Position numbers and translations under genes: made by a program
Virus record (IMG/VR): IMGVR_UViG_3300024273_000663
Span: 1-46,202 of that record
DNA from: a virus
DNA: 46,202 bases
Direction: 5' to 3' (one strand)
Notes under the pieces: generated by a model
The model's database searches: none
The model's input: the letters and a program-made list of their open reading frames with translations, nothing else
What the model was told of the DNA's origin: nothing
In this document: positions 25,401-34,622 of the stretch, in pieces
Layout of the letters: each line of letters begins with the position of its first letter
Numbering within the stretch: the first letter of the stretch is position 1

Positions 25401-26801
25401 TAACCTAGGGACATTGTCATAAGGCCTTAATAGCTGGTTTGAATTTATAATAGCCCCAATGACTTCACTAATAATTGTAAAGGTTGTTACGTTTTTGTCT
25501 GTTATGTTGTCTACAACGTATACGGAACTTGAATTAGACGCTTTAAATAGTATTTCTATTTCTTCAACTGACTCATCTCCCCAGTTTAGATCGCTTAATA
25601 CTATTTGTCTAGCGTTATTCACCATGCCTGTATTATAGCCATCGCTTGATAAATATTTAAACTTACCGCCTACAAAAACAACTTCTGTAAAAGGAGAAAA
25701 TCCAGACACTTGGTTGTTATTATATTTCCATCTATATGAAAACCTTGGAAAAATATATTCAAAAAGGACAGCTTCTTCTATAAGCAGAACGCTCCATTGC
25801 AATACATCTGGTAAACGAGGTATTGTTGAAGATATAGATTGTATTCTGCATTGCAAAGTGTTACCAATAAGCAAATTGCCGTTTTCATCTAACGGCCCTA
25901 CGATTAATAACTTTAAGCCGTACGTGGTAACCTCGTTAGTCGCGCTTACAGTTTCCGCTTCAAGAGTTATTAAGTCTAAGTTTTTGTAGTTGTCAATAGC
26001 TGGCGTTGTCACGATAGTTACACTGCCTTTTACACTGTCCTCAACGTATGTTGGTAGAGAACTATACACTAGCGGTTGTAATGGATCGGGTATGTAGGTA
26101 AAGTTTTGAGTGTTGAAGCCATTTATTATAGGTGTTCCAGTATAAGCTGTAGACAGAGGCAATAATCCTGTGCCATTCCCGCCTCTTCCACTAGCATTAG
26201 CAGTAACAGAGGGGGCTAATAAAGGTCTTTTTCTTATAACGGTTATATCCGACTCGACGAAGCCTCTATTGTATATTGTCGAATGAACCAGAAAGCTTGT
26301 TGTGGAGTTAACCCAATCACTTATGGTTATGTTTTTTGGCTCAGTTTGATTATCTGTCCAGAGTAGCATGCCTTCTAAAACATTTATACCGGTTATTAAA
26401 TAATCCGGGCTAAATTTCAAAATATCTTGAGTGTCTACTAGTAACGGCGCTGTGATCTTTGTCGTGGTATTGTATGAGGCTATTACGCTAGCCGTGTCAG
26501 ACGATATAAACCAATATACATATTCCGTAGCATTGTCAGCAATTGAACCGACACAGACAGCGTTTTGCAATGATGATATATATCCAGAACTCCACTCGGT
26601 AAATAACTCAGTAGATGGATTATATGTTTTGTTTTTTTTCTCTAATGTGCCCTTTATGTTTTGGAATGTGCCTACCTGAGATGTTGCTGAAGTTGCAATT
26701 TGCAAATTCAACGCGTCTCTATACTCGCCATTTGGCACTAACCTTTCGTCAAGGTCCTTGTTCATTTTACCGGCGGTAAAGCCATGTACTAAATCTGCCA
26801 T
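22413..26801 (-). CDS. Very large tail (muzzle-like) protein
   Basis: This 1462-residue protein begins MADLVHGFTAGKMNKDLDER, an N-terminal pattern (GKMNKDLDER..NGEYRDALN) that I recall as typical of tail proteins in marine and crAss-like Bacteroidota phages. The body is mostly beta structure with scattered Cys in Gly-rich turns (GGCGSFLK). In crAss-like phages the protein at this place forms the lower tail, called the muzzle. It follows two ring-like proteins and precedes the Ig-like protein, which fits a tail position. The muzzle name is inference; a large tail structural protein is well supported. Confidence 0.75.
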   Translation of the reverse strand: MADLVHGFTAGKMNKDLDERLVPNGEYRDALNLQIATSATSQVGTFQNIKGTLEKKNKTYNPSTELFTEWSSGYISSLQNAVCVGSIADNATEYVYWFISSDTASVIASYNTTTKITAPLLVDTQDILKFSPDYLITGINVLEGMLLWTDNQTEPKNITISDWVNSTTSFLVHSTIYNRGFVESDITVIRKRPLLAPSVTANASGRGGNGTGLLPLSTAYTGTPIINGFNTQNFTYIPDPLQPLVYSSLPTYVEDSVKGSVTIVTTPAIDNYKNLDLITLEAETVSATNEVTTYGLKLLIVGPLDENGNLLIGNTLQCRIQSISSTIPRLPDVLQWSVLLIEEAVLFEYIFPRFSYRWKYNNNQVSGFSPFTEVVFVGGKFKYLSSDGYNTGMVNNARQIVLSDLNWGDESVEEIEILFKASNSSSVYVVDNITDKNVTTFTIISEVIGAIINSNQLLRPYDNVPRLAKAQEITANRLVYGNYTQQYDVIEPIILSSLQQNIHPVEVDPESGDGILTRISRLPIPSLKSIRTYQVGVNFLDEYGRETPIFTSNNSSFFVPIVASNKINSIIAQLGGTNIPSFATHFKYFVKEGANEYYNLALDRFYFAEDGNIWLSFPSSERNKISEDSYLILKKSHDNDAAVPAKARFKVLAIENEAPAFIATTTISIAQAEVSALSSSNPGVDVIQFSFKGPTIDQNTAFNQGFSANHSIIISQGSNATYEYEISAGGPIGDPPTSYRVTLQEPLGPEAAFLDSLDLDDKFTINIKEKVVESKPEYEGRFFAKINRDVNFDNYVISSFAGFQPTYAILESNDVPIAVPNEGPGTSTAGVQGLGWTDPYAKSCAGSWSDRIRRPVPNQTWFGVAFAGFGDGKTVDPSTSSTPLLDLYLNSTNTKIRFVDASGNKSDVYIVVQTETFFGRRGFGGCGSFLKTTQSNSRKAVRVVLNKPFEGGFTATGIEVVKEVRVDSNNILSSSNPAIFETEPREAVDIDIYHQASGAFPISDSGTPKALNWFNCYSYGNGVESNRIRDDYNAPTIDKGPVVSAPLDEPHKAEIKYTSLIFSQLFNSMSGVNDLNQFIQAEAITKDLLPEYGSIQKLRSRDTNLITLCEDKCLYILTDKDALYNADGSTNLTSSNRVLGQATSYSGEFGISTNPESFAEYGYRIYFTDKARGTVIRLSQDGITEIADKGMDAFFNDNLTLNKNIIGSWDMNAKEYNVTLNTLSPYWQNLLGVGKVDRTSKDTNCSAFLNSLPTTRTTLSFKEEVGGWTSRKVYIPESGLSLNSAYYTFSSGKIWEHNVNALHNNFYGIGQSDALLGKYYESSFTMILNDDPITVKSFNTVNYTGSDALEHVYSVTGYGSQSFSLAQLQAKSLTPSSQSVRKGWYTNSIVTDLQEGTVKEFIDKEGKKFSYIRGVETFFNTNCDNNVDTREFNVQGIGRASSITGDVTPTVYKVSVFVNPDC

Positions 26802-26809
26802 AAGTATTT

Positions 26810-27736
26810 TTAGTGTTTAATCCATTTAGATTGATTCTTCATAAGCTGAGCCATTAATGTTGTTTTAAGGTTAGATAATCTAATCTTCGCATTTCTTTTA
26901 GCTGCTGTTAATTCGCGTTTGTATCTTGCAACAATATATTCCTGCGGATTAGCTCTAGTGGATAATACTGCATAAGCAATATATTTGTATATAGCGTCTA
27001 TCGCAAATTTATGCACTGTCATATCGTTATCTGACCCTAAGCCATCACTTATATATTTTAGGGTAACTATTCTGCCTCTTATATCAGAACTAAACCTAAT
27101 AACACCTTTTATTTTATCAATATAGAATGTGCCATTAGCCTGAGCAGTTTCCGGATTTAACCCATATCTTCTGCCATAAGCATATAAGCCTATTAAATCT
27201 GGGTTGTTAGCGTAGTTCCATAGTCCGTTAGGGGCTAAAGGCGTACTAGAACCGCCGGTGGATTTATCCCATCTTTTTAAAGTCTCTGACTCATTAGCTA
27301 TTGTTACTTCTCCGCTGTTGTCAAAAGTATACTCATGTGATTCGTCTTGTATATAGGGGGTTGGGTTGCTGGTGACTTCGGTTCTGTAAATAGGTCTTTC
27401 AATACCTTGAGAATCTGTCCAAGAAATTTTTGTGTAGTTTACATAATCTTGTGGTAATATCATGTACAGCCCAGGTGGAACTTCTATTTCTATTGCTTTA
27501 TCTTGGGGCAGGATATCAAAACTAAACTCCTGTATCGCGCGCATAGCGTGAAACTGTACGTCCGTTCTTTTTATTTTAGATATTATTTTATCTTCGCCAA
27601 CATACATTATCATAAAGTTATTTATAATATCGTTTATTGGCACAAACTGGTAATTGCCGTACTCCTCGTCATTGCTATTCCATGCGCCGTCGGGGCCTAA
27701 GTAGTATTCTTCTTCCGTTTTGTCTATCAGTCCCAT
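26810..27736 (-). CDS. Putative tail connector/ring protein 1
   Basis: This 308-residue protein has an acidic Tyr-rich start, a conserved-looking helix (DVQFHAMRAIQEFSFDIL), a beta region (LYMILPQDYVNYTKISW), an aromatic loop rich in Asn and Gly, and a basic C-terminal helical end (RYKRELTAAKRNAKIRLSNL). The pattern FHAMRAIQEF followed by LPQDYVNY recurs in connector proteins of Bacteroidota podoviruses as I recall. Proteins here form the ring between portal and tail. It stops 8 nt before the large tail gene starts and follows the other ring-like gene by 3 nt. Confidence 0.65.
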   Translation of the reverse strand: MGLIDKTEEEYYLGPDGAWNSNDEEYGNYQFVPINDIINNFMIMYVGEDKIISKIKRTDVQFHAMRAIQEFSFDILPQDKAIEIEVPPGLYMILPQDYVNYTKISWTDSQGIERPIYRTEVTSNPTPYIQDESHEYTFDNSGEVTIANESETLKRWDKSTGGSSTPLAPNGLWNYANNPDLIGLYAYGRRYGLNPETAQANGTFYIDKIKGVIRFSSDIRGRIVTLKYISDGLGSDNDMTVHKFAIDAIYKYIAYAVLSTRANPQEYIVARYKRELTAAKRNAKIRLSNLKTTLMAQLMKNQSKWIKH

Positions 27737-27739
27737 TTA

Positions 27740-28492
27740 TTAAGATTTTTCTTGTTGAGTGTTTTGAGCTTCGATTCCATTTGCCACTTGATACAGCCCA
27801 AGATCTTTTATGAGCAACCCGGCTAATTCTAATACTTTAATAACTAGTTCAGTTTCTTCTGATTCATGCAATTGAAAATTAACCGATGTACTTGAATCGT
27901 ATAAAGCTTCTCCATATACCATTTGGTAACTCCATTCCACTTCAACTGGTGAAGATATGTAATTACAAGATACACCTAAAATTATTTCAGCGTTACCATA
28001 TATTTTGTATCCGCTATCATTTGCTATAAAAACAGGTCTTGAGTTTGATGGCTTAGTGTACGGCGACTGGGCTATATACAAATATTCATTGTAGTTCAGT
28101 CTTTCGGCTTCTACAGGTATAATTGTATTAACTACAGTATTAGGCGTGGGGTAAAGAGACTTCGAAGTAACGGTGTTGTTATAAACAATAGTACCAAGTC
28201 TATATAGGTTTGCAGGAGCATTCCAATATCCAGAGCCAGGATTATACGCCATAGACGCATTTGACTCGAATATATTTATTTTTTCATTTAGGATATTAAG
28301 CATATCCGAAAACTCAGTGCTATTGCCTGACATTCTACCGAACTGATTAATATCATAAAAATATTGCTCAAATAAATCTAGTTGAGCTTGATTAGCAAAT
28401 AAGTTAAAATCTTGCGGGGTGAGATACCCTCTTTGCTCCTTGTTAAGTATTGCTAACACTCTTTGATAAACAGTATCTACGCTTACAGCCAT
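27740..28492 (-). CDS. Putative tail connector/ring protein 2
   Basis: This 250-residue protein starts MAVSVDTVYQRVLAILNKEQ, followed by RGYLTPQDFNLFANQAQLDL, a helical opening that I recall from structural proteins of similar phages. The rest is alpha/beta, with a Pro/Asn-rich loop (about 85-115) and an acidic closing helix. I chose ATG 28492; a start at 28531 would add 13 residues and run into the terminator hairpin at 28517-28541. Together with the next gene it probably builds the neck of the particle. It is the first gene after that terminator, so it may have its own promoter. Confidence 0.65.
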   Translation of the reverse strand: MAVSVDTVYQRVLAILNKEQRGYLTPQDFNLFANQAQLDLFEQYFYDINQFGRMSGNSTEFSDMLNILNEKINIFESNASMAYNPGSGYWNAPANLYRLGTIVYNNTVTSKSLYPTPNTVVNTIIPVEAERLNYNEYLYIAQSPYTKPSNSRPVFIANDSGYKIYGNAEIILGVSCNYISSPVEVEWSYQMVYGEALYDSSTSVNFQLHESEETELVIKVLELAGLLIKDLGLYQVANGIEAQNTQQEKS

Positions 28493-28516
28493 AATTTGTT
28501 TTTTATTATTTATAGT

Positions 28517-28541
28517 AAAAAGGCCACCCATAAGGCAGCCT
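28517..28541 (-). terminator. Rho-independent terminator after the capsid-auxiliary gene
   Basis: On the minus strand AGGCTGCC and GGTGGCCT form an 8-bp stem (two G-T pairs) with a 5-nt loop, followed by TTTT. It lies between the stop of the 284-residue gene and the ring protein start, and would separate head from neck transcription. Confidence 0.7.
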
Positions 28542-28561
28542 AACTACTATAATGAGTAATC

Positions 28562-29416
28562 TTAAAGTCTTTTTTGTATTGCCTTAAATACTTCCATACC
28601 TTCATCGGTTTTGAAGTAAGCAGACAACGCTGAATACGGGTGTTCGTCAAATGGAATAGTCATAAGCTTTCTTCCGCCAACGCCGTAGGTAAATGTTCTT
28701 TGGTCGCCTGATAAAGCTAGTATGCCAGCTTCAACAGCTCTAATACCTATATTTCTTAATTGTGTATTGTCATCAGTGGCTAGCTGCATAAATTTTTCTG
28801 GATAGTTTCTAGCAAACACGAGTAAATCTCTTTTTAACTCTTTAGATGATAGCTTAGTGACCTTAGAGCCCATTTCAACTCTTAGTATACCTTCGGCTTC
28901 ATCAATATCCATATCCTTTGCCATATTTAATGCTTCCAGCTCAAATTCTATCCAATCAACTTCGTTAGTTGCAATGGCTTCTGACTGGTACTCTTTTATT
29001 ACCCCAGATATAGCGGCCGGATGGTACAGTGACAAAAATTTTTGTAATGCTACTTGTTCCTTTGGAACTCTAATCGCTCCGTTCTTTAAAACAATTCTGC
29101 CAAGTATTACTTGCCCCTCTTGTTCGTCAACAAAAACTGACCTTTGGTTTGTGGCATATCTTAACTCTCTTTGGTATCCCTTTTCAGGATCGAACCACAG
29201 CAACGATTTAACGTTACTATGCTTTGTTGGGAGCGTGTAAATTAATGGCTTCCTACCAGTAGTTAATTCATATAACCTATCTTTTATAACCCATTCATCT
29301 TTTTTTGGAGTAGCTTTTACTTTTTCAGTATCTATTCCTGTAAATGTGGTTTGCACAGTATCTTGCGCGTATTCTTGCTCGCTTTTTTCAGCTTTAGCTA
29401 TTACTTGTTTTGCCAT
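28562..29416 (-). CDS. Capsid-associated hypothetical protein
   Basis: This 284-residue protein follows the major capsid gene. Its first 35 residues are Lys/Glu/Gln-rich and probably disordered; the rest is mixed alpha/beta (LLWFDPEKGYQRELRY; LRNIGIRAVEAGILALSGDQ), and the end KTDEGMEVFKAIQKRL is helical. Position right after the capsid gene, enclosed by a hairpin on each side, suggests a high-level, separately tuned transcript for a head protein such as a decoration or stabilising subunit. I do not recognise a family with a known function. Confidence 0.6.
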   Translation of the reverse strand: MAKQVIAKAEKSEQEYAQDTVQTTFTGIDTEKVKATPKKDEWVIKDRLYELTTGRKPLIYTLPTKHSNVKSLLWFDPEKGYQRELRYATNQRSVFVDEQEGQVILGRIVLKNGAIRVPKEQVALQKFLSLYHPAAISGVIKEYQSEAIATNEVDWIEFELEALNMAKDMDIDEAEGILRVEMGSKVTKLSSKELKRDLLVFARNYPEKFMQLATDDNTQLRNIGIRAVEAGILALSGDQRTFTYGVGGRKLMTIPFDEHPYSALSAYFKTDEGMEVFKAIQKRL

Positions 29417-29454
29417 AATATAATATAATTTAATAATTTAGAAAAGTAATAATC

Positions 29455-29477
29455 GCCCCCGTATATACAACGAGGGC
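29455..29477 (-). terminator. Stem-loop after the major capsid gene (possible terminator)
   Basis: On the minus strand GCCCTCGT and ACGGGGGC pair over 8 bp (one G-T) around a 7-nt loop. It lies 23 nt past the capsid gene stop. The following bases (GATTATTACTTTT) are only partly T-rich, so it may stop transcription weakly or protect the 3' end of the capsid message. Confidence 0.5.
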
Positions 29478-29499
29478 AACTACTACAATAAAAATAATA

Positions 29500-30966
29500 C
29501 TAGGTTGCTTTGAATAACACGAAGTTGTTCGCGGCTTGAGTACACATTGTTCTTTCAGATAAGAAATGAACATTCATCTTATCAGAGTCGCTTGTGTAGT
29601 TTCCTCCAACTGAACCAGTAACCCAAGATTTTAAACGTCTGTCGTCTGCCTCAGAAGAGCGGTAGCGAATATGTAAAAATGGTCTTGATATGTTCTGTCC
29701 TAATTGTTGGTCATAAACTGTAGAAGTCCCGGCTGGAACCAATACTCCTTTAATATCATTGATAAGTCCACGAGTTGTAGAATCATTCAAATATTTCCAG
29801 TCAGTTTTATAAAAATCGTAAGCACCTCTACGGAATCCAGAGAATCCTAAGTTTAATGCCATATCCTCAGAATTGTCAAATACACCATAAGATGTACCGC
29901 CAGCTCCGTAAGAGTTTTGAGCAGCAAGCATATTATCGATAGAAAGAGAAGTAGCTCTGTCTAAGAACAACATATTTTCTTCAATTGCTCCTTGCTTGTC
30001 TAACTCAGAAAGGATAGTATCAAATTCGGCAATACCAACTCCTCCTGCAGCTCCGAAGTCTGGGTCATTGTAAACAAGCCCTCTTTCTTCTAGTGCTCCA
30101 AATAAACCTTGAGTTCCTTGGATGTTTCCGCCTCCTGGATTTTGAGCTGTATTAGCTACAATTGTTCCAGCTGCTTTTTCTGCTTCAACCATTGCCATCT
30201 CTAGGTAGTCCTCAAAACGGATACGAGCCTCATGCTCTGATTTCAAGTACCATAAGTAACCTCCAGTTCCAATTTCAGTAGTAACTTCTACCCATCCGAT
30301 TTGAGCTACGTCAGAACCGTTCACAGTGTACTTGTCTCTTAAGATAATTGGCTGATTGCTGTATGAAGTGAAAGATGCATCAACTGAGTTTCCTGCAGCT
30401 TCAGAACCCTTTAAGTACTCAGAACCGTAAACGAATAAGCTAAGCGGAGCTAATTCAGTAGCGCCTTGTAAAGCCGCGGTAAAGTTGCTGTTAGCATTAT
30501 CATAAACAGAGATGTTGTAAGTTTGTACACCTGCAGCTAAAGCTCCAACAGAGTTAACGTAAGCTTTATTAGTTACGTTACCTAAGGCAACAACTAAAGT
30601 CATACCTGCTCCAAGCAACGGTGCTTTGCCATCCGCTCCTGGAGATGGTAACCCAATTGTTTGTCCGCCAGCCCCAGCAGGAGAGTTAGAAATAGCTGTG
30701 TCATAAGCAATGTGCAATCTTCCTTGTTCTGACCATACTACCTGGTCTGAGGCCATTGGCATTTCAGCGCCAACCATACGCAAGAATCCAGCGATTGTAC
30801 GATTACCGTAACGCTCAATTTCTTTTTCGTACACCTCAGGTAAGAATTGTTGTGTCCAGTCCATATCTGCCAAAGACAAATAGTTGTCTCCAAATAAACC
30901 TTTTACAGGGCGTGGAGTTAAATGTGATAAATTTGCCAAACTAGCCGGCGACGTTTCAAATGCCAT
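29500..30966 (-). CDS. Major capsid protein (HK97-fold type, crAss-like class)
   Basis: This 488-residue protein has the size, composition and location of a major capsid protein. It opens with ANLSHLTPRPVKGLFGDNYL and continues with a helical N-arm (QQFLPEVYEKEIERYG), a Gly/Ala/Asn-rich central part and a charged end (HIRYRSSEADDRRLKSWVTG). It lies just after the acidic scaffold-like gene and two genes after the portal, the normal order. Length close to 490 matches the capsid protein of crAss-like phages. No protease domain is present. The HK97 fold is inferred from gene order and size rather than read from the sequence. Confidence 0.8.
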   Translation of the reverse strand: MAFETSPASLANLSHLTPRPVKGLFGDNYLSLADMDWTQQFLPEVYEKEIERYGNRTIAGFLRMVGAEMPMASDQVVWSEQGRLHIAYDTAISNSPAGAGGQTIGLPSPGADGKAPLLGAGMTLVVALGNVTNKAYVNSVGALAAGVQTYNISVYDNANSNFTAALQGATELAPLSLFVYGSEYLKGSEAAGNSVDASFTSYSNQPIILRDKYTVNGSDVAQIGWVEVTTEIGTGGYLWYLKSEHEARIRFEDYLEMAMVEAEKAAGTIVANTAQNPGGGNIQGTQGLFGALEERGLVYNDPDFGAAGGVGIAEFDTILSELDKQGAIEENMLFLDRATSLSIDNMLAAQNSYGAGGTSYGVFDNSEDMALNLGFSGFRRGAYDFYKTDWKYLNDSTTRGLINDIKGVLVPAGTSTVYDQQLGQNISRPFLHIRYRSSEADDRRLKSWVTGSVGGNYTSDSDKMNVHFLSERTMCTQAANNFVLFKAT

Positions 30967-30977
30967 AATTTTTTATT

Positions 30978-32159
30978 TTAAATTTTCTTAAATGTTTTAA
31001 TTCTCAATTTTGATTCAGCTGCTCCTGTATCAACTGCTCTCACTTGCCATCCATTAACCTGCTTAACATCTTGGTGAACGCCGCGAACGCCCATTTCAAT
31101 ATTTTTAGCTCTGGATGTACTATCTTTTATAGCGTCGGCTTTACCCTGCTCATAAAAGTGCTGTGCAACAGAATCTGCATTCATAGCTGTAAACAAACCC
31201 TTGTGATAACCTTTAGCGTCTGACATTTCATTTTTTTCGTCCAAGAACTTCTTGATAAAATTGTTAATGTCGCTTTGATTGCTTTTTACTTCGGGAGCAT
31301 TTTTAACATTAAACCTATACTTTTTTTCTCCGACTTGGAAATCAAAACCTTTGAAGTCCTCAGAAAATACTTGATCTGTTTTTTGTAAAAATGTTTGTGT
31401 TTGTTTTTCAGCTAGTTTAGTAGCTTCTTCATTATCTTTATTATATCGGTTAAAGAATTCAACCGCTTTTTGTTGCTCAGGCGCTAACTTTACACCTGAT
31501 TTAATTTCACTATAGTATTTACTTTTCAGCGTCTCTAAATGAGACTTTGCTTTTTGTAATTCTTCTTTTTGCGCAATCTTCTTTTTCTTAATATCTCTTT
31601 CGTCATCAACATCTTCGTCAAATGAAAAGTTTTCTTCCATTAAAAAATCAATTTCTTCAGGATCAAGGTGCGGCTTTGTATTTTGATAATACTCTTTTAA
31701 AAGCGAGTAGTTGTCTAGTTTACTATAATCTGTATTCAGTTTTACGTAGTCTTCTAACGTGCCGTTAGTTTCTGCCATAAAGTCAATTACTTTCTGTATA
31801 TTTTCAGGCAACTCAATTCCTGAGGCTTTACTATCTAGCACTGCCTCTTTTATTTCAGATTGCAATTCAATTGCAGGCTTAGCGGCGCCATCTGGCAATT
31901 CGTCCTCAATTATTTCCTCGATAATAGAAGAAAGGGTCGCTGGAACATCTACTGTACCTTTCTCCTTTTCTTCAGGAATATCTATATCTGTAATTACAGG
32001 TTTTATTTCTATATCTGTTGCTGGCAAATCGGGGGTTTCAATAACAGGCTTTTTGCCTATTTGACTAAAGTCTACCTTTATTGTTCCGTCAGATAGTACT
32101 GACGTGCCATTGCTGTCAGCTACAACATCTGCAGTTTTTAATTCTTCTTTATTTTCCAT
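30978..32159 (-). CDS. Putative scaffolding protein
   Basis: This 393-residue protein is strongly acidic and Lys/Glu-rich. It has an N-terminal disordered part (about 1-110, rich in Asp, Ile, Pro), a central helix with coiled-coil character (about 180-250, DDERDIKKKKIAQKEELQKA) and a charged end. No enzymatic motif is seen. A long acidic helical protein between portal and capsid genes is the usual profile of a scaffold that guides procapsid assembly. The start has the usual TATTTTATC-type A/T leader on the minus strand. Confidence 0.7.
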   Translation of the reverse strand: MENKEELKTADVVADSNGTSVLSDGTIKVDFSQIGKKPVIETPDLPATDIEIKPVITDIDIPEEKEKGTVDVPATLSSIIEEIIEDELPDGAAKPAIELQSEIKEAVLDSKASGIELPENIQKVIDFMAETNGTLEDYVKLNTDYSKLDNYSLLKEYYQNTKPHLDPEEIDFLMEENFSFDEDVDDERDIKKKKIAQKEELQKAKSHLETLKSKYYSEIKSGVKLAPEQQKAVEFFNRYNKDNEEATKLAEKQTQTFLQKTDQVFSEDFKGFDFQVGEKKYRFNVKNAPEVKSNQSDINNFIKKFLDEKNEMSDAKGYHKGLFTAMNADSVAQHFYEQGKADAIKDSTSRAKNIEMGVRGVHQDVKQVNGWQVRAVDTGAAESKLRIKTFKKI

Positions 32160-32191
32160 GATAAAATATTATATAAGTATTAGTTTTATTA

Positions 32192-34621
32192 TTACCTAGG
32201 TTCAAAGGAACCTAAGTCAAATCCGCCGCCCATTACGTCATTCCCTGAAGATTCAAAGTTTTTTGGTGGTGAATTTTTTTGCCTTTGATCTATTAGCTCG
32301 CTTTGTTGCGTAGCCTGCATCTTAACCCGGTCATCTTTTCTGTCTTGATCTTCTTGTAACTTCTTATTTGCGGACTCAGCTTCTATACCACGCAACTGCA
32401 TGTTATATTGAAATTCAATTTCCATTAACTGTTTTTTAGCGTCAACTTCAACCTGTATTCTTCTTTCCTCAATAGAACCTTTAAGATTTTCAAGCTGAGA
32501 CTTAGTTTGATACATAGCTTGATCTTTTTGTATTTCTGTCTGCGCAGCCGCTTGTTGCATTTGCATATTCGCTTGAGATTGAGCTTGTATATTCGCTTGC
32601 TGCTCTGCTTGAATTCTTTCCTGTCTTTTCTTTTGCCTTACTTTTAGCAACTGATTAGCTAGTTTTATATTCCTAACTTCTCTAATATCTATTGCATCAG
32701 ATAGGTCTATTAATCCCCCTGACAATGCTACTTGTATATTGTTTTCTAGCATTGCTTTTTCTTCATCATCCGGAGTTAGTTCCAGCGCTATCGCAAAATC
32801 ATGAATATGTAAATCTTTTAACTCATCTAAAGTAGCTACGTTAAACCCACCTATTTTTTGAATAAATGCTTCTTTAGCCGGATGGTATTCCAGTATGTCT
32901 GATATTCTTAGGGATAAGCACTCCGCTAGCTCCTGAGTTAGAAATAACCCTGAATCAAGTATATGTCTTGTTGCAGTATTTGAATTTGCAGCTGCTAACT
33001 TTTGTATTCCAACCAACGCTCTAGGATCTGGAGAGCTACCGTCTCTAGCTTCGTTTAAGCCGGTTACATCTCTTATCATTTGTAGATAATAGTTGTATGT
33101 CTGTATAAGCGTTTGTAGCTTTGCTCCGCCACTTCCGGTAGGGACTTCTTGTATTGGTACTTTGCCAGGATTCATATCCCCGTCTTGCGTGAATGATCTA
33201 CCTATTATTGACCCAGTTTGGAAGAACATATTTAAAGCTTCTTGTGGGTTGTAATTTGTACCGTTTCCTAAATCAACTTCGTTTATACCATCAGCATCAA
33301 GATAAACACCATCAGGTATCATTCTTTGTAGTACTTGCTGCATTTTCAAATGGGTGATTTGTATCATGTCCGCAAATCCAGTGCATCTTCCCACAAGCGA
33401 TTCAATTCTGCCTTGGTACATTCTTGGAGCAGTGATACTATAGTTCATTTTTACTTTAGTTTCATCGCTCTTAGGGCGCATCATATTTTTTGCTAAATCC
33501 CACTTAAGCATTATTTCTGTACCAAGTACCATTACGCCTTCGTATAACACTTCAATAGATCTAGACATTTTTCCGAACTGCGCCTCGTATTCCTCAATAG
33601 GAGGGTCAAATTGATCGTCCCTTAATATTATTTTTGAAGCTCCCGTAGCTGTTTCTTTAACTTTATAAACTTCATTCATATAAGTTTTAAAATTAAAATA
33701 CAATAACTGTACAACGTTTGAATCTCTATTGTTGGCTCCACCGCTAACGTTGTTGTCCATAACGCCATAGTTCTGAGAGCCTTGTTGCTGTATTGCTTCC
33801 ATTTCGGCCTCTGAGAGGTTCGGAAATTGTTTTTTAATTTCATTTAAAGGAACAAACTTAACTTCGCCAACATAATATATATCTTGAAAATAAGGGTCTT
33901 CAGTATAAGAATAGACAACATAGGCAGGATCAACGTAATCAACAGTTACTCCCTCTGACTCTGTAAAGTTATTTTTAACAACGCCTATACCAATAGTGGT
34001 AAGATCGTAGTAAAATCTTTTCTTTGTTAATCCGTATCTATTACCATCTAATATAGTGTTAATAGCTATCTCTTCTGCTATTTCAATACCTTGCTTGTAA
34101 CTTAGCTGCATGTGCAAGTCGAGCTCTTCCTGGGAATCTGGCAGTTTTTCAGGCGGGTTTTCAAATAAATTTATACCAAAGTTTTCTTGTGCAAATTGGT
34201 TTAATTCTGCAGTTTGCAAATCCCTAATAATAGACTCTAAATATTTTGTTCTTTTACTAACCCCATAAGGATCCTGAGAATACGCTTTTAAATCAAATGA
34301 TCTTTCCGCAATTCCGTTAACAACAATATCTACAAATTTAGATAATATCGGAACTGGTTTCCAGTCAAGATTTAAGTATGATAGATCGCCGTTTATAGAT
34401 AGCTCATCTTTGTATTTTTGTATCGGCTGCTCGCCTCTAGCGTATAGTCTTAAAGCATGAAAAGTATTTTGATTGCTTCTATATCTAGTTGTTCCTGAGT
34501 TGTTAGAAAACCACTCATTTGAGATAGCCCTACCAACTTGAAGCCCGTAATCTAACGACACCTTTTCTTTGTCGCTAACTACTTGACTTGGAAAAAAACT
34601 ATTTACTACTCCTTTAGCCAT
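32192..34621 (-). CDS. Portal protein
   Basis: This 809-residue protein lies directly after the large terminase gene and before the scaffold-like gene. Its first two thirds are alpha/beta with features of a phage portal (YRSNQNTFHALRLYARGEQP, a Tyr-rich middle and the segment NYYLQMIRDVTGLNEARDGS, typical of portal stems). The last 170 residues form a Gln/Ala-rich coiled coil (QQANIQAQSQANMQMQQAAA) and a Lys/Glu helix, with a disordered tail. The portal is the dodecameric DNA gate at one vertex and binds terminase. Size near 800 matches crAss-like portals. Its stop is 32 nt from the scaffold start. Confidence 0.85.
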   Translation of the reverse strand: MAKGVVNSFFPSQVVSDKEKVSLDYGLQVGRAISNEWFSNNSGTTRYRSNQNTFHALRLYARGEQPIQKYKDELSINGDLSYLNLDWKPVPILSKFVDIVVNGIAERSFDLKAYSQDPYGVSKRTKYLESIIRDLQTAELNQFAQENFGINLFENPPEKLPDSQEELDLHMQLSYKQGIEIAEEIAINTILDGNRYGLTKKRFYYDLTTIGIGVVKNNFTESEGVTVDYVDPAYVVYSYTEDPYFQDIYYVGEVKFVPLNEIKKQFPNLSEAEMEAIQQQGSQNYGVMDNNVSGGANNRDSNVVQLLYFNFKTYMNEVYKVKETATGASKIILRDDQFDPPIEEYEAQFGKMSRSIEVLYEGVMVLGTEIMLKWDLAKNMMRPKSDETKVKMNYSITAPRMYQGRIESLVGRCTGFADMIQITHLKMQQVLQRMIPDGVYLDADGINEVDLGNGTNYNPQEALNMFFQTGSIIGRSFTQDGDMNPGKVPIQEVPTGSGGAKLQTLIQTYNYYLQMIRDVTGLNEARDGSSPDPRALVGIQKLAAANSNTATRHILDSGLFLTQELAECLSLRISDILEYHPAKEAFIQKIGGFNVATLDELKDLHIHDFAIALELTPDDEEKAMLENNIQVALSGGLIDLSDAIDIREVRNIKLANQLLKVRQKKRQERIQAEQQANIQAQSQANMQMQQAAAQTEIQKDQAMYQTKSQLENLKGSIEERRIQVEVDAKKQLMEIEFQYNMQLRGIEAESANKKLQEDQDRKDDRVKMQATQQSELIDQRQKNSPPKNFESSGNDVMGGGFDLGSFEPR

Positions 34622-34622
34622 A

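Noticed and set aside
28493-28531. Earlier start for ring protein 2
   Set aside because: It falls within the terminator hairpin at 28517-28541 and the extra 13 residues do not resemble the conserved opening.
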